From: Acidisoma sp. PAMC 29798
Lineage (GTDB): Bacteria > Pseudomonadota > Alphaproteobacteria > Acetobacterales > Acetobacteraceae
DNA length: 64,000 bases
Assembly (NCBI RefSeq): GCF_030252425.1
Contig: NZ_CP126994.1
Span: 3,281,001 to 3,345,000, forward strand
Direction: 5' to 3'
Positions 1 through 9,145 of the stretch are shown here, piece after piece. The number at the start of each line of letters is the position of its first letter. Positions within the stretch are counted from its first letter, which is position 1. The translations under genes were made by a program, and so were the position numbers. The notes below the pieces were generated by a model. That model was not told the DNA's origin and did no database searches. It worked only from the letters and a program-made list of their open reading frames with translations.

Positions 1-1373
1 ACGTCTCCGGCGCGCAGCATGCCGAGGCCCGCCGCGATGGCGGCCTCGCGATCCCCGATCTCGATCGCATCCGGACAGCCGGCCATGACCTCGGCCCGGA
101 TGGTGGCGGGCGGCTCACTGCGCGGATTGTCATCCGTCACGATCGCCACATCGGCATCGGCCACGGCGGCGGCGCCCATCAGCGGGCGCTTGCCCCGGTC
201 CCGGTCACCACCGGCACCGAAGACGATGACCAGCCGGCCCTCGGTATGCGGGCGCAACGCCGACAAGACACGCGCGATGGCATCCGGCGTATGGGCGTAA
301 TCGACATAGGCGGCGGCGCCGTCATCGAGGGTCGCGGCCAGTTCCATGCGGCCGCGCACGCCGACCAGCCCGCTCAGCCGGTCGAGGGCCGCACTCTCCC
401 CCAACATCAGCGCAAGACCGGCGGCGAGCAGCGCGTTATCGGCCTGGAAGCGACCGGGCAGCGGCAGGTCGATGTCGAAGCGACGGCCGCCAGCGGTCAG
501 CGTCAGGACCTGGCCGCTTGGGCGGGGGGTCGCGTGGTCCAGCCGGATGACCGTGCCGCCCTCACCCACCGTGCCGAAGTTCAGGCCCCGCCGCACGGCG
601 ATCTCCGCCATCGCCGCGCGCGTCTCCCCGTCCAGCGCCATCGCCGCCAAAGCGGGCGCGCCGCGCGGCAGCAGATCCGCGAACAGGCGCAGCTTGGCGG
701 TGCGATAGCCCGCCATCCCGCCGTGATAATCGAGGTGGTCGCGCGTCAGATTGGTGAAGGCACCGGCCGAGAGCCGCAATCCGTCCAGCCGATATTGATC
801 GAGGCCATGGGATGACGCCTCGATCGCGACATGCTGCACGCCCGCAGCGGCGAGACTCGCCATGGTCTGCGCGAGGCTGACCGGATCGGGCGTTGTGAGA
901 CCCGTGCCTTGCGGCATGCCCGGCGCCATGAGGCCGAGCGTGCCGAGGGACGCGGCCTTATGCGCGCCGAGGCTCCAAAGCTGGCGCAGGAAATCAGCCG
1001 TGCTCGTCTTGCCGTTGGTTCCGGTGACGGCGGCGATGCGACGCGGCTGGGCGCCGGCCAATTGCGCCGCCATCTGGGCCAGGCGTCGGCGCGGCTGCGG
1101 GTCCAGAATCAGCGGCCGAGGCGGCACGCCCGCCGGCCATTCGGTACCCGGGGGCGCCAGGATGGCGGCGGCCCCATTCGCCACCGCATCCCCGATGAAG
1201 CGCCGCCCGTCCTGGGACTGGCCGGGCAGGGCCGCGAAGACGAAGCCGGGGCGCACGTCACGGCTGTTCGCCGTAATGCCGCTCACATCCAGGTCGGCGC
1301 TGAGCGAGGTGGCCGAGGGCGGCCCGCCGCGTCGATCGACCCAGGACGAGCCGGCTGTTGTCAGGGTGCGCAT
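1..1373 (-). CDS. murE: UDP-N-acetylmuramoyl-tripeptide synthetase MurE (C-terminus cut by window edge)
   Basis: Cytoplasmic Mur ligase that adds meso-diaminopimelate to UDP-MurNAc-L-Ala-D-Glu in peptidoglycan precursor synthesis. Read on the minus strand it begins MRTLTTAGSSW, followed by the N-terminal domain signature GITANSRDVRPGFVFAALPG. The ATP-binding loop GTNGKTS has its lysine at about residue 122. Near the left edge (about 120-135) the frame reads DDNPRSE; the DNPR motif is the known hallmark of the diaminopimelate-adding enzymes as opposed to lysine-adding ones. The stop codon lies outside the window. The ATG is four bases after the ftsI stop, so the two are surely co-transcribed in the dcw cluster. 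Confidence 0.96.
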   Translation of the reverse strand, partial: MRTLTTAGSSWVDRRGGPPSATSLSADLDVSGITANSRDVRPGFVFAALPGQSQDGRRFIGDAVANGAAAILAPPGTEWPAGVPPRPLILDPQPRRRLAQMAAQLAGAQPRRIAAVTGTNGKTSTADFLRQLWSLGAHKAASLGTLGLMAPGMPQGTGLTTPDPVSLAQTMASLAAAGVQHVAIEASSHGLDQYRLDGLRLSAGAFTNLTRDHLDYHGGMAGYRTAKLRLFADLLPRGAPALAAMALDGETRAAMAEIAVRRGLNFGTVGEGGTVIRLDHATPRPSGQVLTLTAGGRRFDIDLPLPGRFQADNALLAAGLALMLGESAALDRLSGLVGVRGRMELAATLDDGAAAYVDYAHTPDAIARVLSALRPHTEGRLVIVFGAGGDRDRGKRPLMGAAAVADADVAIVTDDNPRSEPPATIRAEVMAGCPDAIEIGDREAAIAAGLGMLRAGD

Positions 1374-1377
1374 CAGG

Positions 1378-3357
1378 TCAATGAGCCGCATCTGCGGCGG
1401 CCGTCAGCGGCACGCGATACATTGCATCGTGGCGCAGGGTGGACGCCACCATCGACGGCGCCGGCACGCTGTCCGCGACCTTTGCCCGGCCGAGATGGCT
1501 CTCCTTGCGGGCCGGCTTGTCGGCGGCGGCCACGTCATCCGGCTCACCGGGGTTGTCGGGGCCAAGCGGCGTCACGCCCGGCGGCGCGTTGATATGGGTG
1601 GCGATGGCCAGTTCGGCGTTGATCGCGTCCACGTCCGTGAAGCGGGGCATGACGTTCAGCATCGGACCGATGCGCGCGATGGTGTGGCTGACGGCAGGAC
1701 CCGCCATCCAGCCACCGGTGGTGAAGCCATGGGTCTCGGCCGTCGCATGGCCGGAATCGATGGCGATATAAACGACGTAGCGCGGCGCATAGATGGGAAA
1801 GGCCGCGACGTAGGAGCTGTAGTTGGTGTGCTTCACGTAGCCGCCATGGGCGGCCACCTTCTGCGCCGTGCCGGTTTTGGCGCCAACGAAATAGCCTGGC
1901 ACTTCACCGAAATTGCCGGTGCCATCAACCACGATAAGGCGCATCAGCTTGCGCATGGTGTCCGAGGTCGATGGCTGCATCACCGTCGTGCCGGTGCGCG
2001 GCGGGTCACCGGGCTCGGCCGCCAGCAGCGTCGGCGGATACAGCGTGCCGCCGTTGACGATGGCGACGGCAGTGTTGGAGATGTGCAGAGGCGTCTCGGC
2101 GATGCCGTTGCCGAAGGACACGGTCATGACGGTGGCCTTGCCCCAGGCGCTGGCGGGCTGGGTCTGCGGCAGCGCCGCCTCCGGCAATTCGATCGGCTCG
2201 CGCGACAGCAGGCCGAGCTTCTTCAGCCAATCACGCTGGCGATCCTTGCCGATGAGCACGGAAATGCGCGACGCCCCGATATTGGACGAGAAACGCATGA
2301 TGTCCGGCAGCTGCATCCAATAATGCTTCGGCTCGAAATCGGTGATGTGGAAGCGCCCGATGGGAATGGGATGCGTGGTGTTGAAGGAGTCCCACAGGTG
2401 GATGACGTTGTCGTCCAGCGCCATGCTCGCGGTTTGCAGCTTGAACACGCTGCCCGGCTCATAGGTGCCGGTCGCGCAGCGGTTGAAGCGCGCCGCCGGA
2501 TCGGCGCTGCCGAGGTCATTGGCGTCAAAGTCGGGAATGCTGACCATGCCGAGCACTCGCCCGTCATTGGCATCCTGCACGATGCCGCAGCCGCCGATGG
2601 CCGTGAATTGCTTGACCGCCGCCGACACCTCATCCCGCAAGATGGCCTGCACCCGCACATCGATCGAGAGCCGCAGCGGCGTGGTGTCAGTGTTCAGGCG
2701 CGTGTTGAAGAACTTCTCGACACCCGCAACGCCGTCGCCGTCGACATCGACACCGCCCAGGATCTGCGCCGCCGTATCACCCAGCGGATAGCGCCGCACG
2801 GCCGACATCTGGAAGGACAGGCCTGGAACGCCGAGGTTATTGATCGCAAATTGCTGCGCCGGCGTCACGGTGCGCGCGATATAGACGAAGGCCTTGGCGG
2901 AGGCGAGGCGCTTCGCGATCTCCGGCTCATTGATGTCGGGCAGCACGCGCTTCAGCGCCTGGGCCACCGTATCCGTATCGATCATCTGGCGTGGATCGGC
3001 ATAGAGGCTGGCGACCGGCAGCGACACCGCCAGGATCTGGCCATTGGCGTCGATGATGGCGGCGCGACCCGGCGGCGGCGGCGGCACCGCGACGGGCGCC
3101 GAATCAAAATGCTCGACCACACGCGGCGCGGGCTTCAGCGGGCTGATCAGCGTGGCATCCGCGAGCTTGCCGGCGACCGCCAGGAACAGCAGGACAAAGA
3201 CGCCGGCGACGGCCACGAGGCGGCCCCGGCTCTTTTCGATCGCGGCGCGGCGCCGCAGATCGGGCGTCGTGATGCGCACCGTTTCGCCACCGCGCCCTTC
3301 GGGCATCGGACCCCAGGGGTGGTTTGGACGGGCGTCGGGGGGCGGCGCGTCGTTCAC
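1378..3357 (-). CDS. ftsI: Penicillin-binding protein 3 / FtsI, septal transpeptidase
   Basis: Class B penicillin-binding protein that cross-links septal peptidoglycan in the divisome. The 659-residue product has a cytoplasmic N-terminus, one membrane anchor at about residues 45-70 (VAVAGVFVLLFLAVAG), a dimerisation domain and a C-terminal transpeptidase domain. All three active-site motifs are visible: SVFK with the nucleophile at Ser303, SSN at 357-359, and KTG at 494-496. The stretch before the anchor is Pro-rich. It lies between the ftsL-like gene and murE, as in other proteobacterial dcw clusters. Confidence 0.97.
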   Translation of the reverse strand: MNDAPPPDARPNHPWGPMPEGRGGETVRITTPDLRRRAAIEKSRGRLVAVAGVFVLLFLAVAGKLADATLISPLKPAPRVVEHFDSAPVAVPPPPPGRAAIIDANGQILAVSLPVASLYADPRQMIDTDTVAQALKRVLPDINEPEIAKRLASAKAFVYIARTVTPAQQFAINNLGVPGLSFQMSAVRRYPLGDTAAQILGGVDVDGDGVAGVEKFFNTRLNTDTTPLRLSIDVRVQAILRDEVSAAVKQFTAIGGCGIVQDANDGRVLGMVSIPDFDANDLGSADPAARFNRCATGTYEPGSVFKLQTASMALDDNVIHLWDSFNTTHPIPIGRFHITDFEPKHYWMQLPDIMRFSSNIGASRISVLIGKDRQRDWLKKLGLLSREPIELPEAALPQTQPASAWGKATVMTVSFGNGIAETPLHISNTAVAIVNGGTLYPPTLLAAEPGDPPRTGTTVMQPSTSDTMRKLMRLIVVDGTGNFGEVPGYFVGAKTGTAQKVAAHGGYVKHTNYSSYVAAFPIYAPRYVVYIAIDSGHATAETHGFTTGGWMAGPAVSHTIARIGPMLNVMPRFTDVDAINAELAIATHINAPPGVTPLGPDNPGEPDDVAAADKPARKESHLGRAKVADSVPAPSMVASTLRHDAMYRVPLTAAADAAH

Positions 3358-3368
3358 GAGCGGCCGCG

Positions 3369-4271
3369 CTACTGCGAATTGGAATAGAGTGGACGGGGCG
3401 GCGCCAGATCGGCGGCGGCCATCCCGAGCGACGAGCCCGAGGCCGGACTGTACATGACCGTCGCTGCCGGCGGCGTAATGCGCTGCATCGGCACGTAGCG
3501 CGTGGGCGCGGTCTGGTGCGCGTCATTAGCGGCATAGAGCTGAACCGGGGCTGCAGCCGGCGCAACGTGGTGGTGTGTCCGGGCCACCACGGTGCGGCGG
3601 GTGGCGACAGCATCGGCCAGCGGTGGTGTCACGCCACTGGCCGACGCCAACCACGCACGGCTCGGCAGAGTCGGCGTGCTTGCGCGGGGCGCACGCTTCA
3701 TGGGCTTCGGACGGTTCGGAGCAGGCCCGTTCTGAGAGAGGGCGAGCGGCGGCAGCGGCGGCGTCGCCACGGCCTGGGCGGGAACCGCAGGCAAAGGTGC
3801 CGGCGTGGGATCAGCGGCAGCGACGTCAGGCGCAGCCACCACCGGAGCAGGCACCACCGGCGGCTCAAGCGCGGCGATCCGCGGCAGCGGCGAGGTATGC
3901 GGCAGGATGGTCGGGGCGGCCAAGGCCATCGGTACGCCCTGCGTGGCGTCGGGCGTGGCATCCGGTGCCGTGGATGCGGGTAGGCCCACCGGTGGCAAGG
4001 CGGCGGCAAGCTGGTCCATGGTCAGAAGCTGGGTCGGGCCCATCGGCTGCAAGGTCAGATACTGGGTCGCCAGGCTCTGCAACCGCTCAGGGTCGTTCAT
4101 CAGCGCCCAATCGGCTTTCAGCATCCGTGTACGGTCGCGCGCGGCATCGATGTCGTGGAAGGTGCTGCGCAATTCGGAGTCCAGCGCGAAGGCGCGCTGC
4201 TTGACCTGATAGAGATAGAGACCGGACCCGGCCGCCATCATGAGGCAGATGCAGGTGAAGGGGCGGATCAT
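3369..4271 (-). CDS. ftsL: FtsL-like division protein with long Pro/Ala-rich C-terminal extension
   Basis: Position between rsmH and ftsI, a short N-terminus with one transmembrane helix (residues 5-22) and a following charged heptad-like stretch (residues 25-75, [20 protein letters not shown]) identify this as the FtsL-type bitopic subunit that works with FtsB and FtsQ. The motif around [10 protein letters not shown] is typical of alphaproteobacterial FtsL. What is odd is the length: 300 residues, whereas FtsL is usually about 90-130. Beyond residue 90 the protein is a low-complexity Pro/Ala/Val-rich tail that would be periplasmic. Its start overlaps the rsmH stop by four bases. Assignment rests on context and the N-terminal part; sequence identity in FtsL is always low. 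Confidence 0.7.
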   Translation of the reverse strand: MIRPFTCICLMMAAGSGLYLYQVKQRAFALDSELRSTFHDIDAARDRTRMLKADWALMNDPERLQSLATQYLTLQPMGPTQLLTMDQLAAALPPVGLPASTAPDATPDATQGVPMALAAPTILPHTSPLPRIAALEPPVVPAPVVAAPDVAAADPTPAPLPAVPAQAVATPPLPPLALSQNGPAPNRPKPMKRAPRASTPTLPSRAWLASASGVTPPLADAVATRRTVVARTHHHVAPAAAPVQLYAANDAHQTAPTRYVPMQRITPPAATVMYSPASGSSLGMAAADLAPPRPLYSNSQ

Positions 4272-5215
4272 GCCGCAAGCTCCTCGGTGTCGAGGCGACG
4301 AAGGGCGCGCAGCCGGGCACTCCGGGCGCGCGGATTGGCGGCGATCTCAGGCTGGCCCGGCCGCAGCGCCTTGCGCGTCAGCATGGTGAAGCGCGCTTCC
4401 GCCGTCGGCAGCAGGCCCCGCGGATCATGGCGGGACGGGCTGGCCGTCTGCCCTGCGGCGTCGATCATGAAGCGTTTGACGATGCGATCCTCCAACGAAT
4501 GGAAGGAGACGACGACGAGGCGCCCGCCGGGGCGCAGGATGCGCGCCGCCTGATCCAGCGCTCGCTCGATCTCCCCCAGCTCGTCGTTCACGCTAATGCG
4601 CAGCGCCTGGAAGCTGCGGGTGGCGGGGTCGATGCCCGAACGGTCGGGCGGCAGCACGCCGCGAATGATGCCGGCAAGCTGCGCCGTGGTGGTGATCGGC
4701 TCGACCGCGCGGGCAGCGACCACGGCGCGGGCGATCCGGCGGGACTGACGCTCCTCGCCGAATTTATAGAGCAGGTCGGCAAGATCGTCGGCCGAAAGCT
4801 CACGCACCAGATCGGCGGCGCTGCGGCCCTCGCGACCCATGCGCATATCCAAGGGACCGTCCATGCGGAAGCTGAAGCCGCGCTCGGCCTCGTCGATCTG
4901 GAAAGACGAGACACCAAGGTCGAGCACCACACCATCGAGCCCATCGACGCCGCGTTCCGCCAGCAGGTCGAGCAGGTCGCCGAAGCGGCCTTCGATGAGA
5001 TGGAGACGGCCGGGGAAGCTGGACGCCAGGGCGGCGCCCCGCGCGATGGCCTCGGGGTCACGGTCGATCGCCCAGATGGTGCAGCCGGCCTGGTTCAAGA
5101 TGGCGCCGGTATAGCCGCCGCCGCCAAAGGTGCCGTCGAGATAGACGCCACGGTCCTGCGGAGCGAGCGTCTCCAGCACCTCGGCGAGCATGACGGGCAC
5201 ATGGGTCCGGGTCAT
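4268..5215 (-). CDS. rsmH: 16S rRNA (cytosine1402-N4)-methyltransferase RsmH
   Basis: SAM-dependent enzyme (formerly MraW) that methylates N4 of C1402 in the 30S decoding centre. The start [17 protein letters not shown] is the canonical N-terminus, followed by the SAM loop [10 protein letters not shown] and later the conserved [14 protein letters not shown] and [13 protein letters not shown] motifs. The frame is open further upstream to 5302, but the ATG at 5215 overlaps the mraZ stop (ATGA), so the upstream part is not coding. From this start the product is 315 residues, the family's normal size. Second gene of the dcw operon. Confidence 0.96.
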   Translation of the reverse strand: MTRTHVPVMLAEVLETLAPQDRGVYLDGTFGGGGYTGAILNQAGCTIWAIDRDPEAIARGAALASSFPGRLHLIEGRFGDLLDLLAERGVDGLDGVVLDLGVSSFQIDEAERGFSFRMDGPLDMRMGREGRSAADLVRELSADDLADLLYKFGEERQSRRIARAVVAARAVEPITTTAQLAGIIRGVLPPDRSGIDPATRSFQALRISVNDELGEIERALDQAARILRPGGRLVVVSFHSLEDRIVKRFMIDAAGQTASPSRHDPRGLLPTAEARFTMLTRKALRPGQPEIAANPRARSARLRALRRLDTEELAA

Positions 5216-5679
5216 GCGGGCGTCCCCGGCAGCGTCAGGACGCGCGAGCGCGCGCTTTCGCGCGCCTCTGCCCGACGACGTTCGGCGGCGGCCGGCTCCC
5301 AAATCTGAAAAATGCGCCCGAGTCCCATAAAGACGACGTTATCCGTAAGTCCCGCATGGGCAATCAGGGATTCTGGAAGAATCATGCGCCCTTCCTTGTC
5401 GGCGCTGATCGGGTGGGCGTCGAAGTAAAGCGCGCCGGCCAGATCGTCATGCGCCTCACTGAACAGGTCGAGCCGCTCGAGCGGCTCGGACAACTGGTCA
5501 AAGATCGCCTTCGGCCAGGCTTCGATGCAGGGATGCTTGTGGGAGGGGCGGAGGATCATCGCGGCGCCACCTTCGGCACCGGAATCCAGCGATTTGAGGG
5601 CCGTGCGATACGCGAGGGGCACGGACACCCGCGCCTTGGCATCCAACCTGTTCAGGTGGGTCCCGAGAAAATGCGTCAT
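5212..5679 (-). CDS. mraZ: Transcriptional regulator MraZ
   Basis: SpoVT/AbrB-fold DNA-binding protein, first gene of the dcw cluster and known in other bacteria to repress its own operon. Begins [21 protein letters not shown], the first of two AbrB-like repeats; the second is at about residues 80-120 ([19 protein letters not shown]). The frame is open to an ATG at 5778, but that start lies inside the presumed operator repeats. The ATG at 5679 is preceded by a strong ribosome-binding site (GAAGGGGG, about 5 bases spacing). Product 155 residues, the usual length. Stop overlaps the rsmH start. Confidence 0.95.
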   Translation of the reverse strand: MTHFLGTHLNRLDAKARVSVPLAYRTALKSLDSGAEGGAAMILRPSHKHPCIEAWPKAIFDQLSEPLERLDLFSEAHDDLAGALYFDAHPISADKEGRMILPESLIAHAGLTDNVVFMGLGRIFQIWEPAAAERRRAEARESARSRVLTLPGTPA

Positions 5680-5757
5680 CGGGCCCCCTTCACTGTCCGC
5701 CGGCCACTCCACCGGCGGCGCGGATTGAGGGCGAAAAACGCCATCAGCCTCACCACT

Positions 5758-5801
5758 TGGGATGATCTGGGATATCATGGGTGTAACTGGGCGTCAAAGG
5801 G
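5758..5801 (+). promoter_or_regulatory. MraZ boxes: five tandem TGGG/AGGG repeats at 10-bp spacing
   Basis: On the plus strand TGGG occurs at 5758, 5768, 5778 and 5788, and AGGG at 5798, giving an exact 10-bp period. MraZ is known to bind direct repeats of the TGGGA type separated by 5-bp spacers in the mraZ promoter of other bacteria, one helical turn apart. Here the array is upstream of mraZ, on the strand opposite to its transcription. Autoregulation of the dcw cluster is the natural reading. Confidence 0.75.
5769..5797 (-). promoter_or_regulatory. Candidate dcw-cluster promoter overlapping the MraZ boxes
   Basis: Reading the minus strand, TTGACG (5797-5792) and TATCCC (5774-5769) are separated by 17 bases. 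The -35 matches the sigma-70 consensus well, the -10 only partly. The whole promoter lies within the repeat array, so MraZ binding would block it. It would give a 5' leader of about 80 nt before the mraZ ATG at 5679. Confidence 0.4.
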
Positions 5802-6157
5802 ATTTACTGTCCGTTGCGAGGACAGGGGCGGGAAAAATCAGGATGAAACAAGCACTTCCGCCGCTTTTCTAAGGCCTCCTCAATCCCGCTGTTGTAATAT
5901 TACGTTTTCGTTTTGTTCTATATTCACGAAGATGTGATTCTTGCGGCGCGTTGGGACCTGATCGAGCGGTCGAGCTTAGCATCCCAAGGGTTGTTTCAAT
6001 ATTTGAGGAATGACTTGCCGTTGGTCTTTGGCAAATCATCCCCGCGCTGCGTCATGATTATGGCCTAAACTGGGAAGCCATAGAACTGGCAACAGGACAG
6101 GCCCCCGCTGGCCTTTTGGCGCATTCCACCAAAAACCGAAAATGCCCAAAACCGAAA
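5802..6157. other. Intergenic region between mraZ promoter and rnpB
   Basis: No gene is supported here. The part at about 5870-6000 is AT-richer than the surroundings and could hold further promoter elements for mraZ. Just beyond the 3' end of rnpB a 15-base unit (AAAACCGAAAATGCC on the plus strand) is repeated at 6132-6146 and 6148-6162, the second copy overlapping the end of the RNA. Plus-strand GGCC(CCCGCT)GGCC followed by four T at about 6103-6120 is a weak hairpin only. Confidence 0.4.
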
Positions 6158-6569
6158 ATGCCAGACGGTCTGTAAGCCGGGTTCTGTCCGGGCCGCTCGC
6201 GCGGCCGTGGACGGCCATTCCTCTGGGACGCGCCTCGCGGCACGCCTCACGCGACCAACCCGGGTGACGGGGCGAGAACACCCTCGCGGCACATCCGGCC
6301 GAAGCCGAATGCCCGCCGGCCACCCCTATTCGGTCTTGCTCCCGGTGGGGTTTACCCTGCCCCCACTGTTACCAGCAGGGCGGTGCGCTCTTACCGCACC
6401 GTTTCACCCTTGCCCGCAGGCTTGCGCGTGCGGGCGGTTTGTTTTCTGTGGCACTGTCCCTGGGGTCGCCCCCGCCGGCCGTTAGCCGGCACCGTATTCC
6501 CGTGGAGCCCGGACTTTCCTCCACCATGCCCTTACAGTCATGGCAGCGGCCGTCCAACCGTCTGGCGCC
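6158..6569 (-). ncRNA. rnpB: RNase P RNA, bacterial type A
   Basis: Catalytic RNA of RNase P, which matures tRNA 5' ends. On the minus strand the universally conserved 5' core GAGGAAAGTCCGGGCTCC lies at about 6507-6524, and the conserved 3' core ACAGAACCCGGCTTACAG at about 6167-6186. The two ends pair through a P1 helix: GCCAGACGG near 6567-6559 with CCGTCTGGC at 6168-6160. The length of about 410 nt is normal for the type A class. The exact ends are set from P1 and may be off by a few bases. The 5' end lies about 30 bases after the upstream amidase stop. Confidence 0.95.
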
Positions 6570-6597
6570 GGCTGCTTGCGCCGCGCGGCGGCGCGCG

Positions 6598-7284
6598 TCA
6601 AGCGATGGCAGCCGCCAGAATGGCAATCCGCCCGGCCGTCTCGGCATCGGCGAGGCCCGTGATGGCAGCGGGCCGCCAATGCCGTTGGAAGGCCCGCAGC
6701 ACCGTCGCGAAAGCCTCGGGCCCGGCGCTCTCGGGCGACACCGGATAGCCGATGCGGGCCAGGTCAGCCCGCGCATCGGTCACCCCAGCGAGCGTGTCGG
6801 AAAAATCCGGCCACAGCCCGACGCCGGCGACGGCCAGACCCGGCCAATCGAAAAGCTCACCCGGATCTTCCTTCCGATCCGGCGCGATATCGCTATGGGC
6901 GACGACATTGCGCGGCGGAATGGCGTGGCGCGACAGGATGCCCAGCGAGAGGTCGCGCACAGCCGCCATCTGCACCTCGGGGAATGGCCGATAGCCCCAT
7001 TCATGGCCGGGATTGACGATCTCGATGCCGATCGATCGCCCGTTCAGCAATTCATGACCGCGCCAGGCGGAGACGCCGGCATGCCAGGCCCGGCGCGCCT
7101 CTGGCACCAGACGCCAGACGGTCCCGTCTTCCTCCACCACATAGTGGCAGGACACGCGGGAGGCCGGATCGCACAACCGGTCGATCGCCGCCCGCCCGCT
7201 GGTCATGCCCGTGTAATGCATCACCAGGATATCGACCGGCTCCGGCCGCTCGTCATGATTGGGAGAGAGCTGCTCCCGCACCAT
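6598..7284 (-). CDS. N-acetylmuramoyl-L-alanine amidase (Amidase_2/AmpD-AmiD type)
   Basis: Predicted zinc amidase that cleaves the MurNAc-L-Ala bond of peptidoglycan or muropeptides. Visible Amidase_2 features are VDILVMHYTGM near residue 20 (first zinc His), HYVVEEDGTVWRLV, AWHAG, SIGIEIVN and NVVAHSDIAPDRKEDPG (later zinc His and catalytic region). The C-terminal 70 residues look like a peptidoglycan-binding-1 domain (VLRAFQRHWRP). No signal peptide is seen, so cytoplasmic recycling of cell-wall fragments is as likely as an exported role. The ATG overlaps the stop of the methyltransferase gene (TGATG), so they are translationally coupled; a GTG one codon upstream is an alternative start. 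Confidence 0.9.
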   Translation of the reverse strand: MVREQLSPNHDERPEPVDILVMHYTGMTSGRAAIDRLCDPASRVSCHYVVEEDGTVWRLVPEARRAWHAGVSAWRGHELLNGRSIGIEIVNPGHEWGYRPFPEVQMAAVRDLSLGILSRHAIPPRNVVAHSDIAPDRKEDPGELFDWPGLAVAGVGLWPDFSDTLAGVTDARADLARIGYPVSPESAGPEAFATVLRAFQRHWRPAAITGLADAETAGRIAILAAAIA

Positions 7285-8363
7285 CACGGCTTGCGCAGCA
7301 CGTCCAACGGCACGACCACGCCGTTCCGCTCGAAATGCCAGAAGGTCCAGCCGTTGCAGGAGGGTGCGTTCGTCAGCTCAGCGCCGATCTTGTGAATGGA
7401 ACCGCGCAGATCCCCGGCGCTGACGCTGCCATCCGAGCCGACCACGGCGGACACGCGGCGCTGCTTGTCGAACAAGACCGTGCCGGCGGCGATCGCCCCG
7501 CTTTCCACCAGGCTGCCGAAGGCGATGCGCGGCATGTCCCGCCGCGACGGCGTGATGGACATCGCGTCGGCCGCGAGCACCTTGGTGTCCCGCAGCCGGC
7601 CCCAGGCCGCCTCGACATAGGCGGGATGCCGCTCGATGCCGATGAAATGGCGCCCAAGGCGTTTGGCGACCACGGCCGTGGTGCCGGTGCCGGAAAAGGG
7701 GTCGAGCACGATATCCTCGGGCGCGGTCGAGGCGAGCAGCACGCGGTGCAGCATCGCCTCAGGCTTTTGCGTCGGATGCAGCTTCAACCCATGCTGGTTG
7801 CGCAGTCTTTCCGGTCCGCCACAGAGCGGCAGATACCAGTCGCTGCGCATCTGCAAATCATCATTCGCGGTCTTCATCGCCTGATAGTTGAAGCGGTAGC
7901 GCGAATCCCGGCCACGCGCCGCCCAGATCAGGGTCTCATGGGCATTGGTAAAGCGCCGGCCCCGGAAATTCGGCATCGGATTGGCCTTGCGCCACACGAT
8001 GTCGTTCAAAACCCAGAAGCCCAGATCCTGAAGAATGGAACCGATGCGAAAGATGTTGTGATAGGCGCCGATCACCCACAGCGTGCCATCCTTGCGCAGC
8101 ACGCGGCGGCATTCGGTCAACCATTCCCGCGTGAAACGATCGTATTCGGCGAAATCCGCGAAACGATCCCAATCGTCATCGACGCCGTCGACGATGCTTT
8201 CATCGGGCCGCCTCAGCTCACCCTGAAGCTGAAGATTGTAGGGTGGATCAGCGAAGACGCAATGCACCGAGGCCGGCGGCAGCATCCGCATATGATGGAT
8301 GCAGTCGCCCAGCAGAAGCTGGTCCAGCGGCAGTTCGCGGGTAAGATCCACATCCCTCCTCAT
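7284..8363 (-). CDS. ccrM: CcrM-type adenine DNA methyltransferase
   Basis: Beta-class N6-adenine methyltransferase. In alphaproteobacteria CcrM methylates GANTC and ties methylation to the cell cycle. Order of motifs: catalytic DPPYNLQL near residue 40, target-recognition region, then the SAM-binding FSGTGTTAVVAKRLGR and GIERHPAYVEAA. The C-terminal ~100 residues (DMPRIAFGSLVESGAI to WTFWHFERNG) form the RAMA-type domain typical of CcrM. There is no restriction gene nearby, as expected for an orphan methylase. The chosen start, MRRDVDLTRELPLDQLLLGDC, gives 359 residues; the frame is open to an ATG at 8387. Neighbouring rnhB is a common arrangement in alphaproteobacteria. Confidence 0.93.
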   Translation of the reverse strand: MRRDVDLTRELPLDQLLLGDCIHHMRMLPPASVHCVFADPPYNLQLQGELRRPDESIVDGVDDDWDRFADFAEYDRFTREWLTECRRVLRKDGTLWVIGAYHNIFRIGSILQDLGFWVLNDIVWRKANPMPNFRGRRFTNAHETLIWAARGRDSRYRFNYQAMKTANDDLQMRSDWYLPLCGGPERLRNQHGLKLHPTQKPEAMLHRVLLASTAPEDIVLDPFSGTGTTAVVAKRLGRHFIGIERHPAYVEAAWGRLRDTKVLAADAMSITPSRRDMPRIAFGSLVESGAIAAGTVLFDKQRRVSAVVGSDGSVSAGDLRGSIHKIGAELTNAPSCNGWTFWHFERNGVVVPLDVLRKP

Positions 8364-8413
8364 GACGCCACACCCGGACGTCGGCACGCCAGTCGGTTCA
8401 GCATGACGATGGT

Positions 8414-9145
8414 CTAAGCAGGCACGGAATTGACAAGGACAGCGGGCACGGGGTCAAGCGACGGCTCTCCATCTGTGGCCATCTCCGGCCAATCCCATAG
8501 CATCGGACTGACCTCGGTCAGCGTGATGCGTTCAAGAATGGCGCGGACAGGCGCGAAATCACGACGATGATGCGGGGTCACGCCGAGCCGCGCCAAGGCC
8601 TCACAATGGGCCGCCGTGCCATAGCCGGCATTCGTCGCCCAACCATAATGGGGAAAGCGCACCGCCAGCCGCGCCATGGCGCGATCACGCGCGACCTTGG
8701 CGACGATGGAAGCCGCCGCGATCGACAGGCTGATGGCATCCCCACCGATCACGCATTGCGTGGCGCAGCGCACATCCGGCGGCCGGTTGCCGTCGATCAA
8801 GGCAAGATCCGGCGGGTTGGGCAGCCGCTCCAGCGCCCGCTTCATGGCGAGCATGCTGGCCCAGAGGATATTGATCCGACCGATTTCCGTGACCGAGGCC
8901 GCACCGACTGCGATTTCCGCCGTGCCGGCCAGCTTCGCGGCATAGAGCGCGCGGGACGCCGCTTCCCGCCGCTCGGCCGTGAGTTTCTTGGAATCGTCGA
9001 GCAGCTTGCCGAGGCCACGCGGCACACCGCGCGGAAAGACCACGGCGGCGGCGACCACTGGCCCCGCGAGCGGGCCTCGGCCGACTTCGTCGAGGCCGGC
9101 GACACGGCCGCCGGCGGCGCGTTCCAGCTTGTAATGCGGCGCCAT
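8414..9145 (-). CDS. rnhB: Ribonuclease HII
   Basis: Removes ribonucleotides and RNA from RNA-DNA hybrids in the cytoplasm. The RNase HII signature [16 protein letters not shown] (residues 14-29) contains the first catalytic acidic pair (Asp-Glu). [11 protein letters not shown] holds the next Asp and [17 protein letters not shown] the conserved AASIxAKVxRD box. The length of 243 is slightly above the family norm because of a short C-terminal tail. Its ATG overlaps the upstream gene's stop (TGATG). Likely co-transcribed with ccrM and the amidase gene. Confidence 0.96.
   Translation of the reverse strand: MAPHYKLERAAGGRVAGLDEVGRGPLAGPVVAAAVVFPRGVPRGLGKLLDDSKKLTAERREAASRALYAAKLAGTAEIAVGAASVTEIGRINILWASMLAMKRALERLPNPPDLALIDGNRPPDVRCATQCVIGGDAISLSIAAASIVAKVARDRAMARLAVRFPHYGWATNAGYGTAAHCEALARLGVTPHHRRDFAPVRAILERITLTEVSPMLWDWPEMATDGEPSLDPVPAVLVNSVPA

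Noticed and set aside
862-3387. 841-codon plus-strand open frame across murE/ftsI
   Set aside because: Antisense of two clear genes; Arg/Gly/His-rich composition typical of GC-rich shadow frames, no domain.
6103-6120. Terminator for rnpB
   Set aside because: The short GGCC hairpin has its T-run on the plus strand, so it is oriented the wrong way for a minus-strand RNA.
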